Assembly (NCBI GenBank): GCA_025964715.1
Contig: JAOPYH010000191.1
Location: forward strand, 1 to 44,626
Length of the DNA: 44,626 nucleotides
Direction: 5' to 3'
From: Streptosporangiaceae bacterium
Lineage (GTDB): Bacteria > Actinomycetota > Actinomycetes > Streptosporangiales > Streptosporangiaceae
This document shows, piece by piece, positions 28,563 through 37,455 of this stretch. Made by a program: the position numbers and the translations under genes. The notes under the pieces are model-generated. The model was not told the DNA's origin. It was given only the letters and a program-made list of their open reading frames with translations, and did no database searches. How positions within the stretch are numbered: the stretch's first letter is position 1; every line of letters begins with the position of its first letter.

Positions 28563-29792
28563 TCAGGAGAATTCGGCCAGGGTCCGCTCGGCCTCTTCGA
28601 GCCAGGCACGGCGGGCGCTGAGCGCGTCCTCGGCGTCCTTGACGTCCTTGTCCCGGCCGGCCGCCCGGGCCTTGTCCAGCCGCTTCTCCAGCTGCTCGAT
28701 GGATGTCCGGAGCTGGGCGACCGTGCCCTCCGCGCGAGCGCGCGCCTCGGGGTTCGTGCGCCGCCATTCCTTATCCTCGGCGCCTCGCACGGCCTCCTCG
28801 ATCTTACGGAGCCGACCCTCGAGCCGGTCCCGGGAGTCGCGTGGGACCGGGCCGATCGCCTCCCAGCGCTCCTGCACCGAGCGGAGTTGCTGGCGCGTCT
28901 GGCGTACGTCCTTGACGGGCATCAGCCGCTCGGCCTCGAGCAGGAGCTGTTCCTTGGCCTCGGCGTGCTCACGCATCTCTTCGTCCCGCTCGGCGAAGAC
29001 GGCGGAGCGGGCCGTGAAGAACGTGTCCTGCGCACCCTTGAAGCGGGTCCACAGACCTTCCTCCGCCTCCCTGGCGGCCCGGCCCGCGCTCTTCCAGCGG
29101 CGCATCAGGTCACGGTAGGCCGCCGCGGTCTCGCCCCAGTCCGTGGAACCGGCCATCGCCTCGGCTTCGGCCACCAGGCTTTCCTTGTCGGCCCTGGCCT
29201 GCTCCCGCTGGTCCTCTAGGGTCGCGAAGTAGGCCTTGCGCCGCTTGGTGAAGGCGTTGCGCGCCGACGACAGCCGCTTCCACAGGGCGGTCTCGGTGGG
29301 CCGGTCGATGCGTTCGGCGGCCTTCCACTCCTCGACGAGCTGCCGCAGCCGCTCGCCGCCGTTCTTCCAGTGGGTCTCCTCCGTCGCGATCCGCTCGGCC
29401 TCCGCGACGATGCGCTCCTTGATCTCACGCGACTCGCCCCGAGCGTGCTCACGGGCGGCCTTGATCTCCTCGCGGCGCTTGCCGATCACGCCGGACAGGC
29501 TGTCGAGCCGGCGGATCAGCGCGTCGAGGTCACCGACGGCGTGCGCGTCGGTGACCGCCTCCCGGAGCCGCTGGATGCCCTGCTCGGCCTGAGCGGGCGC
29601 GAGGTCGGTGGTCCGGACGCGCTGCTCCAGCAGCTGGACCTCGGTGACCAGCGCCTCGTACTTGCGGTGGAAATAGCCGAGGGCCTCCTCCGGAGCGCCC
29701 GCCTGCCAGGAGCCGACCACACGCTCGCCCTCGGCCGTCTTCACATAGACCGTGCCGTCGTCGTCGACACGACCCCAAGGGTCAGTGCTCAC
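28563..29792 (-). CDS. DUF349 repeat protein
   Basis: The 409-residue protein is almost wholly alpha-helical and highly charged, with at least three DUF349-type three-helix units. Conserved tryptophans mark them: RLRQLVEEWKAAERI with LWKRLSSARN, DLMRRWKSAGRAAREAEEGL with FKGAQDTFF, and VQERWEAIGPVPRD. The N-terminal 30 residues (DPWGRVDDDGTVYVKTAEGE) form a distinct small motif typical of actinobacterial members. Family function is unclear; a coiled-coil, nucleic-acid or ribosome-related role has been suggested. The start is GTG 29792, overlapping by four bases (GTGA) the stop of a possible 28-codon reading frame. It lies downstream of the cyclophilin gene, as in streptomycetes from memory. 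Confidence 0.85.
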   Translation of the reverse strand: MSTDPWGRVDDDGTVYVKTAEGERVVGSWQAGAPEEALGYFHRKYEALVTEVQLLEQRVRTTDLAPAQAEQGIQRLREAVTDAHAVGDLDALIRRLDSLSGVIGKRREEIKAAREHARGESREIKERIVAEAERIATEETHWKNGGERLRQLVEEWKAAERIDRPTETALWKRLSSARNAFTKRRKAYFATLEDQREQARADKESLVAEAEAMAGSTDWGETAAAYRDLMRRWKSAGRAAREAEEGLWTRFKGAQDTFFTARSAVFAERDEEMREHAEAKEQLLLEAERLMPVKDVRQTRQQLRSVQERWEAIGPVPRDSRDRLEGRLRKIEEAVRGAEDKEWRRTNPEARARAEGTVAQLRTSIEQLEKRLDKARAAGRDKDVKDAEDALSARRAWLEEAERTLAEFS

Positions 29793-29875
29793 CGTCGGCC
29801 GTCCTCTCCGTAGACCACCGTGCCGCTCTCGTCGGCCTCAGAACGCGTCTCTAGGGGGTCGGTGGCGCTGGACAC
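29789..29875 (-). CDS. possible 28-residue reading frame coupled to the DUF349 gene
   Basis: GTG 29875 has an excellent ribosome site, GGGAGG ending five bases upstream. The frame runs to a TGA that overlaps the DUF349 GTG by four bases. The product begins VSSATDPLETRSEADES and ends YGEDGRR. A longer version from ATG 29890 would add five residues. It could be a leader peptide that couples translation to the DUF349 gene, which has only GAGAGG ten bases before its start. Alternatively it is a relic of a longer N-terminus. It was not recognised as any known peptide. Confidence 0.45.
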   Translation of the reverse strand: MSSATDPLETRSEADESGTVVYGEDGRR

Positions 29876-29947
29876 CGTTTCCTCCCGCATCTTGGCCCGG
29901 CCTGGTCCCATTTGGCCCGGACCCTCCAAACCTTAGCCTCCGTCGCG

Positions 29948-30772
29948 CTATTTCTTTGTGATCGCGACGTCCTGAATGGTGATCGGTTTCTTCGGCGCGC
30001 CGTCGCCCGGTCCACTGGCACCGTCCGAACCCGCCTTGGCCACCTGGTCCACCACATTCATACCTGCGGTGACCTTGCCGAAGACCGTGTACTGCGGCGG
30101 GAGCGGCGAGTCACCGTAAACGATGAAGAACTGGCTGCCATTGCTGTCCGGCTGCGCGCTGTGCGCCATCGCCAGAGTGCCCCGTGTGTACTTGGCGCCA
30201 TTGGTGTTCTCGTTGGCGAAACGGTAGGCAGGACCGCCGGAGCCGCTGCCCGTCGGGTCACCGCACTGGAGCACCTTGATGCCCTCGGTCACCAACCGGT
30301 GGCATTTGGTGTTGTCGTAGAAGTTCTTCGCCGCCAGATAGGCCATCGAACCGACCGTGCACGGCGCCTTGGCCCCGTCGAGTTCCATGACGATGTCGCC
30401 GAGATCGGTCTTCACCGTCGCCCGGGTGGCGCCCTTGTAGGCCGGCTTCTTGGCGGGGGTGCCCACGTCCTTGACGCCGGGGTCCGTGCTGGGCAGGTAG
30501 GCGCACTCGCCGGGCTTGACGGACACCGATTGCCGCGGGGCCGGGGTCTGCCGGGAGGCGGGATCGGCCGCCGCCTGCCCGTTCTTGCTGGCCTTGCCCT
30601 GCCCGCCCATCACTGCGGCGAGCCCGGCGCTGGCCCCGACGACGAGCACGACCGCGACCACAGTGCCGACGATCTTGACTTGGCGCGCCCGGCGCTGCTG
30701 GGCCGCGCGCTCAGCCAGCTGGCGCTCGTAACGCTGCCGCGCGAGTTGTTTCCTGCGGTCTTTCCCAGCCAC
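29948..30772 (-). CDS. membrane-anchored peptidyl-prolyl cis-trans isomerase (cyclophilin)
   Basis: The 274-residue protein has a basic cytoplasmic start (KDRRKQLARQRYERQ), one transmembrane helix (about 33-55), a Pro/Ala-rich linker and a cyclophilin domain (about 105-270). The domain contains CHRLVTEGIKVLQCGDPTG, where HR is the family's active-site start, then GSQFFIVYGDSPLPPQYTVF. The domain should face the outside and catalyse prolyl isomerisation during folding of exported proteins. I place the start at GTG 30772 with GGGAG eight bases upstream; the frame opening to 31012 crosses the divergent promoter region. The neighbour is a metallo-beta-lactamase gene on the other strand, 200 bases away. 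Confidence 0.9.
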   Translation of the reverse strand: MAGKDRRKQLARQRYERQLAERAAQQRRARQVKIVGTVVAVVLVVGASAGLAAVMGGQGKASKNGQAAADPASRQTPAPRQSVSVKPGECAYLPSTDPGVKDVGTPAKKPAYKGATRATVKTDLGDIVMELDGAKAPCTVGSMAYLAAKNFYDNTKCHRLVTEGIKVLQCGDPTGSGSGGPAYRFANENTNGAKYTRGTLAMAHSAQPDSNGSQFFIVYGDSPLPPQYTVFGKVTAGMNVVDQVAKAGSDGASGPGDGAPKKPITIQDVAITKK

Positions 30773-30972
30773 CTGGAGCGCTCCCTCACGGTCTCCCGCA
30801 TTGATCGCCGAAACGTGCTGGGCATCGTAGCGGTCCCGGGCGGCGCGTGTACCGGCCACGCCGCCCACCGCGGCGACACGGCGTATCTCGTTCGCGGTCG
30901 CATGAGCCGCGCCGGTACGCTCGAAGCGCCGTATAGAGCAGCTACTCAGCACCGCGTTATGAGAGGACGACT

Positions 30973-31668
30973 GTGCTCGTCGCCGGGTTCCCCGCAGGAT
31001 CGTTCGCCACAAATTGTTACATAGTGGCGCCAGCCGCGGGTGAGGAGTGTGTGATCGTCGATCCCGGCCAGGACGCCGAGGCCGGCATCGACGAACTGCT
31101 GCGCGAGCACGGGCTCAAGCCGATCGCGGTCGTCCTCACACACGGCCATATCGATCACATGTGGTCGGTGGCCCCGGTGTGCGGGGCCCGGGACGTGCCC
31201 GCCTTCATCCACCCCGGTGACCGCGAGCTGCTGACGGATCCGGCCAAGGGGCTGTCTCTCAACGTCGGCCAGCAACTCTTCGGCGGCGTCACCTTCACCG
31301 AGCCCGACGACGTGCGCGAGCTCTCCGACGGCACGGTGCTGGAGCTGGCGGGCCTGGAGCTCACGGTCGATCACGCGCCCGGCCATACGCCCGGATCCGT
31401 CACCTTCCGGCTGCCCGAGACCGGCCAGACGCCCAGCGTGCTGTTCTCGGGCGACCTGCTGTTCGCCGGCTCGATCGGCCGCACCGACCTGCCGGGGGGC
31501 GACCACCCGACGATCCTGCGCAGCCTGGCCGAGGTGTGCCTGCCACTGCCTGACGAGACTGCGGTGCTGCCCGGCCACGGCCCGCAGACCACCATCGGCC
31601 GCGAGCGCGCCGCGAATCCGTACCTTTCGGATCTGGCGCCCTCCGACGGCCCCAACCGAGGCCTCTGA
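30973..31668 (+). CDS. metallo-beta-lactamase-fold hydrolase (glyoxalase II-like)
   Basis: The 231-residue protein has the metal motif THGHIDHMW (56-64, with His57, His59, Asp61 and His62), a further His in [10 protein letters not shown], the bridging Asp in [16 protein letters not shown] and the last His in LPGHGPQT. This matches the YcbL/glyoxalase II-like branch of the superfamily, which hydrolyses thioesters such as lactoyl-thiols; the actual substrate is unknown. GTG 30973 has GAGAGG six bases upstream. It precedes hisS by ten bases and may share its transcript. The 30773-30972 region shows TATAGA at about 30931 as a possible -10, with no clear -35. Confidence 0.88.
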   Translation: MLVAGFPAGSFATNCYIVAPAAGEECVIVDPGQDAEAGIDELLREHGLKPIAVVLTHGHIDHMWSVAPVCGARDVPAFIHPGDRELLTDPAKGLSLNVGQQLFGGVTFTEPDDVRELSDGTVLELAGLELTVDHAPGHTPGSVTFRLPETGQTPSVLFSGDLLFAGSIGRTDLPGGDHPTILRSLAEVCLPLPDETAVLPGHGPQTTIGRERAANPYLSDLAPSDGPNRGL

Positions 31669-31678
31669 GACCACAGAC

Positions 31679-32941
31679 ATGAGTTCGAGCTTCCAGGCCC
31701 CCAAAGGGGTCAGTGAATACGTCCCGCCGCGCTCCGCGGCCTTCCTCGCCGCGCGCGACGCGTTCGCGGCCGCGGTGACCCGTGCCGGCTACTCCTATCT
31801 GGAGCTCCCGGTCTTCGAGGACACTCAGCTGTTCGCGCGTGGTGTCGGTGAGTCGACCGACGTGGTCACCAAGGAGATGTACACCTTCCAGGACCGCGGT
31901 GGCCGGTCCCTCACGCTCCGCCCGGAGTTCACCGCGGGCGTGCTCCGGTCGGTCCTGGAGAACAGCCTGCACAAGGGCGCCCTCCCGCTGAAGGTCTGGG
32001 CCACCGGCCCCGCGTTCCGCTACGAACGCCCGCAGGCGGGCCGCTACCGGCAGTTCTACCAGGTGGACCTCGAGGCGATCGGCAGCGAGGACCCGGCGGT
32101 GGACGCCGAGACCATCGCGATCGCCTGGGACTGGTACCGGGATCTGGGGCTGACCCGGATCGATCTCCACCTCAACTCGCTCGGCTGCCGTGACTGCCGT
32201 CCCGTCTACCGCGCCGCGCTGCAGGAGTTCCTGCGTGCGCTCGACCTCGACCAGGACACGCTGGGGCGGGTCGAGCTGAACCCGCTGCGGGTGCTGGACG
32301 ACAAGCGCCCCGAGGTCCGCAGGCAGGTCGCCGACGCGCCCCTCGTCACCGACCACCTGTGCGCGGCCTGCAAGGCCCACCACGACAAGGTCCGCGAGCT
32401 GCTCGCCGACCTGTCCATCCCCTGGGTCGACGATCCGCGGCTCGTGCGGGGCCTCGACTACTACATGCGGACGACCTACGAGTTCGACCACCCGCTGCTC
32501 GGCGCGCAGTCCGGCATCGGGGGCGGCGGCCGCTACGACGGCCTCTCCGAGGACATCGGCGGTCCGCCGCTGCCCGGCATCGGCTTCGGTCTCGGCCTGG
32601 ACCGTACGGTCCTGGCGATGGAGGCCGAGCAGGTGAGCCTGGGCGCGTCCCGCGGAGTCCAGGTGTACGGCGTCCCACTGGGCGAGACGGCCCAGCGTAA
32701 GATCTTCGCCCTCGTGGCCGAACTGCGCCGCGCGGGGCTCGCTGCCGACATGGCCTACGGCGGCAAGGGACTCAAGGGGGCCATGAAGGGCGCGGATCGT
32801 TCGGGGGCGGCCTACGCCGTGATTCTCGGTGACCGAGATATCGCCGCCGGGTCCGCGCAGGTGAAGGACCTGGCCAGCGGCCACCAGATCGCGGTCCCGC
32901 TCACCGACATTCCGACGCTGTTGAAAGAGAGGCTTTCCTAG
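31679..32941 (+). CDS. hisS: histidine--tRNA ligase
   Basis: The 420-residue class II synthetase has motif 1 near the start ([13 protein letters not shown]), motif 2 in [18 protein letters not shown], the histidine-specific HisA segment [15 protein letters not shown] and the GGGGRYDGL loop, followed by motif 3 ([11 protein letters not shown]). The C-terminal anticodon-binding domain is about 325-420. Length is typical. The stop codon TAG is immediately followed by the aspS ATG with no spacing, so the genes form one unit. No T-box or other leader was found upstream. The ribosome site is weak, and the gene lies just ten bases after the MBL-fold gene. Confidence 0.97.
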   Translation: MSSSFQAPKGVSEYVPPRSAAFLAARDAFAAAVTRAGYSYLELPVFEDTQLFARGVGESTDVVTKEMYTFQDRGGRSLTLRPEFTAGVLRSVLENSLHKGALPLKVWATGPAFRYERPQAGRYRQFYQVDLEAIGSEDPAVDAETIAIAWDWYRDLGLTRIDLHLNSLGCRDCRPVYRAALQEFLRALDLDQDTLGRVELNPLRVLDDKRPEVRRQVADAPLVTDHLCAACKAHHDKVRELLADLSIPWVDDPRLVRGLDYYMRTTYEFDHPLLGAQSGIGGGGRYDGLSEDIGGPPLPGIGFGLGLDRTVLAMEAEQVSLGASRGVQVYGVPLGETAQRKIFALVAELRRAGLAADMAYGGKGLKGAMKGADRSGAAYAVILGDRDIAAGSAQVKDLASGHQIAVPLTDIPTLLKERLS

Positions 32942-34774
32942 ATGATCCGCTCGCATAGGGCCGGCACCCTCCGCAAGGAGCAGGCCGGTGAGCAGGTCGC
33001 GCTCGCCGGCTGGGTCGCTCGCCGCCGTGACCACGGCGGGGTCACGTTCATCGACCTGCGGGACGCCTCCGGTGCCGTACAGGTGGTCTTCCGCGAGGGA
33101 GTGCTCGACGCGCAGGGAGCCGGCGGCGCGGACACCGCGCACGACCTGCGCTCGGAGTTCTGCGTCAAGGTGACCGGCGAGGTCCGGGTGCGCCCGGCCG
33201 GCAACGAGAACCTCGACATTCCCACCGGTGACGTCGAGGTCGTCGCCGGCGAGATCGAGGTGCTGTCCGAGGCCGCGCCGCTGCCGTTCCCGATCGAGGG
33301 AGACGTGAACGTCAACGAGGAGGTGCGGCTGAAGCACCGCTACCTCGACATCCGGCGCGACACGGTCTCCCGGGCGCTGCGAATCCGGTCCGAGGGCTCC
33401 TTCCTCGTCCACGACGTCATGCGTGAGCACGGCTTCGTGAACGTCGAGACCCCGACGCTGACCCGCTCCACCCCGGAGGGCGCCCGGGACTTCCTTGTTC
33501 CCGTACGCCTCAAGCCGGGCCATTGGTACGCCCTGCCCCAGTCACCACAGCTGTTCAAGCAGCTGCTCATGGTGTCGGGGCTGGAGCGCTACTACCAGAT
33601 CGCCCGCTGCTACCGGGACGAGGACTTCCGCGCCGACCGGCAGCCGGAGTTCACCCAGATCGACATCGAGATGTCCTTCGTCGAGCAGGACGACGTCCTG
33701 CAGGTCGGCGAGGACCTGGTCGCCCGGCTCTGGAAGGACATCGCGGGTTATGAGATCCCGCGCCCCATCCCCCGGATGACCTACGCCGAGGCGATGTCCC
33801 GCTATGGCTCGGACAAGCCCGACCTTCGGTTCGGCAACGAGCTCGTCGAGATGACGGAGTATTTCGCCCAGACGCCGTTCCGGGTCTTCCAGGCCCCGTA
33901 CGTCGGCGCGGTCGTCATGCCCGGCGGCGCGTCCCAGACCCGCAAGGAACTGGACGCCTGGCAGGACTGGGCCAAGGCCCGCGGAGCGCGCGGGCTGGCC
34001 CACGTGCTCGTGAAGGAGAACGGTGAGCTCGCCGGGCCGGTGGCCAAGAACCTGTCGGACGCAGAGCGGGCGGGCCTGGCCGAGGCGGCCGGCGCCAAGC
34101 CCGGCGACGCGGTCTTCTTCGCCGCGGGTCGGCCGCACGCCTCCCGGGAGCTGCTGGGAGCCGCCCGGCTGGAGATCGGCCAGCGCTGCGGCCTGATCGA
34201 CGAGGACGCCTGGGCGTTCCTGTGGGTGGTGGACGCACCGATCTTCGAACCGGTGCTCGACGAGTCCGGCGAGGAGGTGGGCTGGACCTCGGTCCACCAT
34301 CCCTTCACCTCCCCCAAGCCGGAGTGGGCCGACACCTTCCAGGACAAGCCCGGCGAGGCCCTCGCCAACGCCTACGACATCGTCTGCAACGGCAACGAGA
34401 TCGGCGGTGGATCCATCCGTATCCACCGGGCGGAGATGCAGCAGCGGGTGTTCGACACCCTGGGGCTGTCCCCGGAGGAGGCCCAGTCCAAGTTCGGCTT
34501 CCTGCTCGAGGCGTTCAAGTACGGACCGCCCCCGCACGGCGGCATCGCCCTCGGCTGGGACCGCGTCATCATGCTGCTCGCCGGGCGCGACTCGATCCGC
34601 GACGTGATCGCCTTCCCCAAGGCGGCCTCCGGCTACGACCCGCTCACGGCCGCGCCGACCGCCATCACCGAGCAGCAGCGCAAAGAGGCGGGGATCGACG
34701 TGAAACCGGACGAGCCGACAGTGCCCGGCAACGAGCCCGGCCGCATCGTCCGCCCCGACGAGAAGCGCGGCTAG
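32942..34774 (+). CDS. aspS: aspartate--tRNA ligase
   Basis: The 610-residue bacterial-type AspRS begins with an OB-fold anticodon-binding domain (about 1-105). The class II core follows, with motif 2 in [20 protein letters not shown], the GAD insertion domain (about 290-415, recognisable from its length) and motif 3 in [15 protein letters not shown]. The C-terminal tail is Pro/Glu-rich. Whether it discriminates tRNA(Asp) from tRNA(Asn) cannot be read reliably here. It follows hisS directly and ends before a strong hairpin at 34786-34811, beyond which the pseudaminate cluster begins on the other strand. Confidence 0.97.
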   Translation: MIRSHRAGTLRKEQAGEQVALAGWVARRRDHGGVTFIDLRDASGAVQVVFREGVLDAQGAGGADTAHDLRSEFCVKVTGEVRVRPAGNENLDIPTGDVEVVAGEIEVLSEAAPLPFPIEGDVNVNEEVRLKHRYLDIRRDTVSRALRIRSEGSFLVHDVMREHGFVNVETPTLTRSTPEGARDFLVPVRLKPGHWYALPQSPQLFKQLLMVSGLERYYQIARCYRDEDFRADRQPEFTQIDIEMSFVEQDDVLQVGEDLVARLWKDIAGYEIPRPIPRMTYAEAMSRYGSDKPDLRFGNELVEMTEYFAQTPFRVFQAPYVGAVVMPGGASQTRKELDAWQDWAKARGARGLAHVLVKENGELAGPVAKNLSDAERAGLAEAAGAKPGDAVFFAAGRPHASRELLGAARLEIGQRCGLIDEDAWAFLWVVDAPIFEPVLDESGEEVGWTSVHHPFTSPKPEWADTFQDKPGEALANAYDIVCNGNEIGGGSIRIHRAEMQQRVFDTLGLSPEEAQSKFGFLLEAFKYGPPPHGGIALGWDRVIMLLAGRDSIRDVIAFPKAASGYDPLTAAPTAITEQQRKEAGIDVKPDEPTVPGNEPGRIVRPDEKRG

Positions 34775-34785
34775 GACCAGGCGGT

Positions 34786-34811
34786 GGGCGGTCCCGGTCC
34801 CGGGACCGCCC
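34786..34811. terminator. bidirectional terminator hairpin between aspS and the glycan cluster
   Basis: GGGCGGTCCC (34786-34795), loop GGTCCC, GGGACCGCCC (34802-34811): a perfect ten-pair stem in the 54-base gap between the convergent ends of aspS and the methyltransferase-like gene. It has no T-run. Its place makes it a likely shared terminator and marks the left edge of the accessory cluster. Confidence 0.55.
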
Positions 34812-34828
34812 GCCGCCGCGCGGTCGTC

Positions 34829-36622
34829 CTATCGCGCTCTCCGGACGAGGGCGCGGAACGCTCGCAGTGGCGCGGTGACCAGGCGGCCCACGCGATGGCT
34901 GAGCGAGTTGCGAAGCGCGGTGATCTGGGCCGTTCTGGCCTTGAGCTCCTGCTGGAGGCTCTTGAGCTCCGCCTGGTCCTGCCGGCGTTTCTGATTGAGA
35001 TCGTCGAGCTTGCCCTGCGCGGTCTCCGCGGCCCGGACGAGCTCGGTCTCCTTGGCCTTCAGGGCCGTGTCCAGCCAGGCCGCCCGGGCACGCGCGTCGG
35101 CGAGTTCCTCAGTGAGCCGGTGCTGAGCCACCAGGGCCTCGCGATAGCCGAGCGGCTCACGGACCATGCCGGACTGCAGCTCGGCGAGCAGCCGGGCGTG
35201 GTCGGCGGCGGACAGCCCTCGGACCGCGGCCTCGAGCTCCGCCTCCAGCTCGACGGCCTGGCCGAGCAGAGCCCGGTCGCCCGGGTGCCCGGCCATCGCC
35301 AGCAGCGTGACCGTCACCCCGTCCAGGTCGAGCGTGGTGGGCCACGGGTGCCGGTATCCGCCCGAGACGAGCCCGGCGGCGAACTGCCGCAGGGCACGCG
35401 CCAGCGCGAGTTCGAATGGCAACTCCCCGGCCAGTTCCCAGCTCGGGTCGAGGACGGCGAACCACTCCCCGTCCACGATCACGTTGCCGGGCGTCGCGAA
35501 GGCCATGATCCCGGGCGCCTGCCCGGCCAGCCAGCGCGCGTACGACCGCAGCAGCCGGCGTACGGCCGGGACGTCCGACAGCGCGCAGGCCGTGCGCAGC
35601 GACTCCTCCAGCGTGTACCCGGCCGGCACCGGCCCGGCCAGCCGGGCCGGCTCGCGCAGGACCCGGCCGGCGTCGCGCGGCCCTGGCGGCTGCACGTCGC
35701 CTCGTACCCACCGGCCGTCGTCGTCGCGCAGTTCGTAGGTGGCCGCCCAGTGGCCCGGCGAGCCGTCGGTGATCAATCCGGCAGGTAGTTCTCCCGCGGG
35801 GCGCACGACGGCGATCCATGCCGGAGCGAGCCGGGCGCCCAGTCCGTGGGACAGCGCGGACCGGGCGAGACGGCAGGGGTCGGCGAGCACATGCCGTCCG
35901 GTGAACTCGTGCGCGAGCGCCGCCGAGATCAGCGTGGCCGCCGCTCCGTCGGGGCCAAGGCGCTCCTCGAGCCGATCGGCCGTGATCAGCACGGCCGGGG
36001 GCACGAGACCGGGATAGGCGGCATAGCACCGCTCGACCGACGCGCCCCGCTCACGTAGCCGGGCGACGAGCTCGGCCGGGCCGACGGGGACGGTGCCGTC
36101 GACGCCGTGCCTCGGCAGCCATTCGCCGTCCGGCGCCGCTCCGCCCGGATCGACCAGGCGGTGCACGCCGAGCTCGTTCTCGACCCCGATCACGAGCGCG
36201 CCCGCCGGGGCGAGCAGCGCGGACAGCCGGTCCAGGCTCTCGGACCAGGTCAGGGCGCTGCTGTCCGGGGCGGCGAGCGAATGAAACCCTCCCGCGGCGA
36301 CGATGGCGTCGTAGGGGCCCTCGTCGCCCAGCTTGTCGAGACCACCGCACAGGACCGTCAGCCGTCCGGAGCCGGCCTGCCGCCGGCCGAGCTCCTGGGC
36401 GTCGGGCAATGACCGCACCAGGCACGTCACCCGGGCGCAGTGCGCGATCAGCCGATCGACCAGGCCGTCTCGGTGGGGGCCTGCGAGGAGCACGTGGCCC
36501 GAGGCGGGGACGACCCGCAGGAGGAGCGTCTCCAGGGCGCCGCCGCCGGGCCGACTGGCGTCGGCGTCCGACCAGTCGAACATCTCCCCGCCGATGAGAT
36601 GGACGCCGTACTGCTCGGTCAT
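34829..36622 (-). CDS. methyltransferase-like protein with C-terminal coiled coil (cell-surface glycan cluster)
   Basis: A 597-residue protein. Residues about 30-160 resemble a class I methyltransferase fold, but motif I is degraded (LLAGPHRDGLVDR instead of a GxGxG loop), so methyl transfer may be lost. A middle region (about 180-490) is not recognised. The last 95 residues (EELADARARAAWLDTALKAK onward) form a long coiled coil ending in a basic amphipathic tail, SHRVGRLVTAPLRAFRAL, that resembles the ends of polysaccharide-synthesis methyltransferases and chain-length proteins; this could bind the membrane. ATG 36622 overlaps the preceding gene's stop by four bases; the frame to 37147 is inside that gene. 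Its role may be to terminate or scaffold glycan assembly (inference). Confidence 0.6.
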   Translation of the reverse strand: MTEQYGVHLIGGEMFDWSDADASRPGGGALETLLLRVVPASGHVLLAGPHRDGLVDRLIAHCARVTCLVRSLPDAQELGRRQAGSGRLTVLCGGLDKLGDEGPYDAIVAAGGFHSLAAPDSSALTWSESLDRLSALLAPAGALVIGVENELGVHRLVDPGGAAPDGEWLPRHGVDGTVPVGPAELVARLRERGASVERCYAAYPGLVPPAVLITADRLEERLGPDGAAATLISAALAHEFTGRHVLADPCRLARSALSHGLGARLAPAWIAVVRPAGELPAGLITDGSPGHWAATYELRDDDGRWVRGDVQPPGPRDAGRVLREPARLAGPVPAGYTLEESLRTACALSDVPAVRRLLRSYARWLAGQAPGIMAFATPGNVIVDGEWFAVLDPSWELAGELPFELALARALRQFAAGLVSGGYRHPWPTTLDLDGVTVTLLAMAGHPGDRALLGQAVELEAELEAAVRGLSAADHARLLAELQSGMVREPLGYREALVAQHRLTEELADARARAAWLDTALKAKETELVRAAETAQGKLDDLNQKRRQDQAELKSLQQELKARTAQITALRNSLSHRVGRLVTAPLRAFRALVRRAR

Positions 36623-37446
36623 GTGGTCTCCAACGGCCAACCGAAGATCTCCCGGAGTTCCTCGGGAGAGACGACATAGGGAACACCGAGTTCCGCCGCG
36701 GCGAACTCTCTCGCGACGGCCGGATCGATCGACGTGCCGTGCAGTTCCGGCCAGAGCCGCTCCAGCCGGGTCACACCGCCGAAGGCGGGGTTCGCTTCCT
36801 GCAGGACCATCGGGTCGCCATAGACCGCGGCCGCACAACCGACCGACGCCCCGTAGAGGATCGCCGTGCTCAGCCGGTTGGAGGCCACCCGCCGATGGCG
36901 GCGCAGCTCTGCCAGCTGCTTGTAGAGGAACTCCGTGTCCGTGTTCCGCCAGCGCCAGCCGCGCACTCCGTGCGAGATCACGCGAAAGCCCGCCGACTCG
37001 TACAGCCGGCGGACTGTCTCGTTGCGGTACTCCAGCCAATAGAGGCAGACCGTCACCGGACCCGTCTCGACCTCTTTGATGGTCTCGATGAGGCGCAGGT
37101 GATCGCCGGTCACCTCCTGGAATTCCCAGCCGTGGAAGGGGTACCAAATCGTGCCCGTACGCTCCTCGGCGCCGCCGTCATCCGGCTCCATCGCCAGCAG
37201 ATAGTTCCAGGGGGCGCCGAGCGAGTGATAGCCGCGCCGTCCCATCGCCCATCCCCGCCGGCGGCACACGTCCGACCAGACGAACTTCACCCAGCCCGGC
37301 TCGAATGGCTGCTTCGGGCCGTAACCGTCCAGGACGTTCCAGCCATGTTGCACGACACCCGGTATGCGCGGCGGCCTGGCCGGATCGAGTCCGCAGTACC
37401 GGGCGAGGATATGCGCGTGTCCGTACCAGTGGTTGCCGTGATCCAC
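36619..37446 (-). CDS. uncharacterised protein, possible GT-B-type glycosyltransferase
   Basis: A 275-residue protein starting MDHGNHWYGHAHILARYCGL (GTG 37446, with GAGGAG five bases upstream). The C-terminal half has SNRLSTAILYGASVGCAAAV, which resembles the SNRxGTxxxYAxxxG pattern in GT-B-type enzymes and CDP-glycerol-like transferases of surface glycan clusters. The N-terminal half (GVVQHGWNVLDGYG) resembles such proteins too. It sits directly after pseC and is translationally coupled to the methyltransferase-like gene. It is a candidate for the enzyme that transfers pseudaminic acid, or a related partner, into the glycan. I cannot name a family with certainty. Confidence 0.5.
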   Translation of the reverse strand: MDHGNHWYGHAHILARYCGLDPARPPRIPGVVQHGWNVLDGYGPKQPFEPGWVKFVWSDVCRRRGWAMGRRGYHSLGAPWNYLLAMEPDDGGAEERTGTIWYPFHGWEFQEVTGDHLRLIETIKEVETGPVTVCLYWLEYRNETVRRLYESAGFRVISHGVRGWRWRNTDTEFLYKQLAELRRHRRVASNRLSTAILYGASVGCAAAVYGDPMVLQEANPAFGGVTRLERLWPELHGTSIDPAVAREFAAAELGVPYVVSPEELREIFGWPLETT

Positions 37447-37455
37447 ATCCGCTCC

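Noticed and set aside
31400..33523. 707-codon minus-strand frame across hisS and aspS
   Set aside because: Antisense to two clear synthetase genes; composition is typical of a shadow frame.
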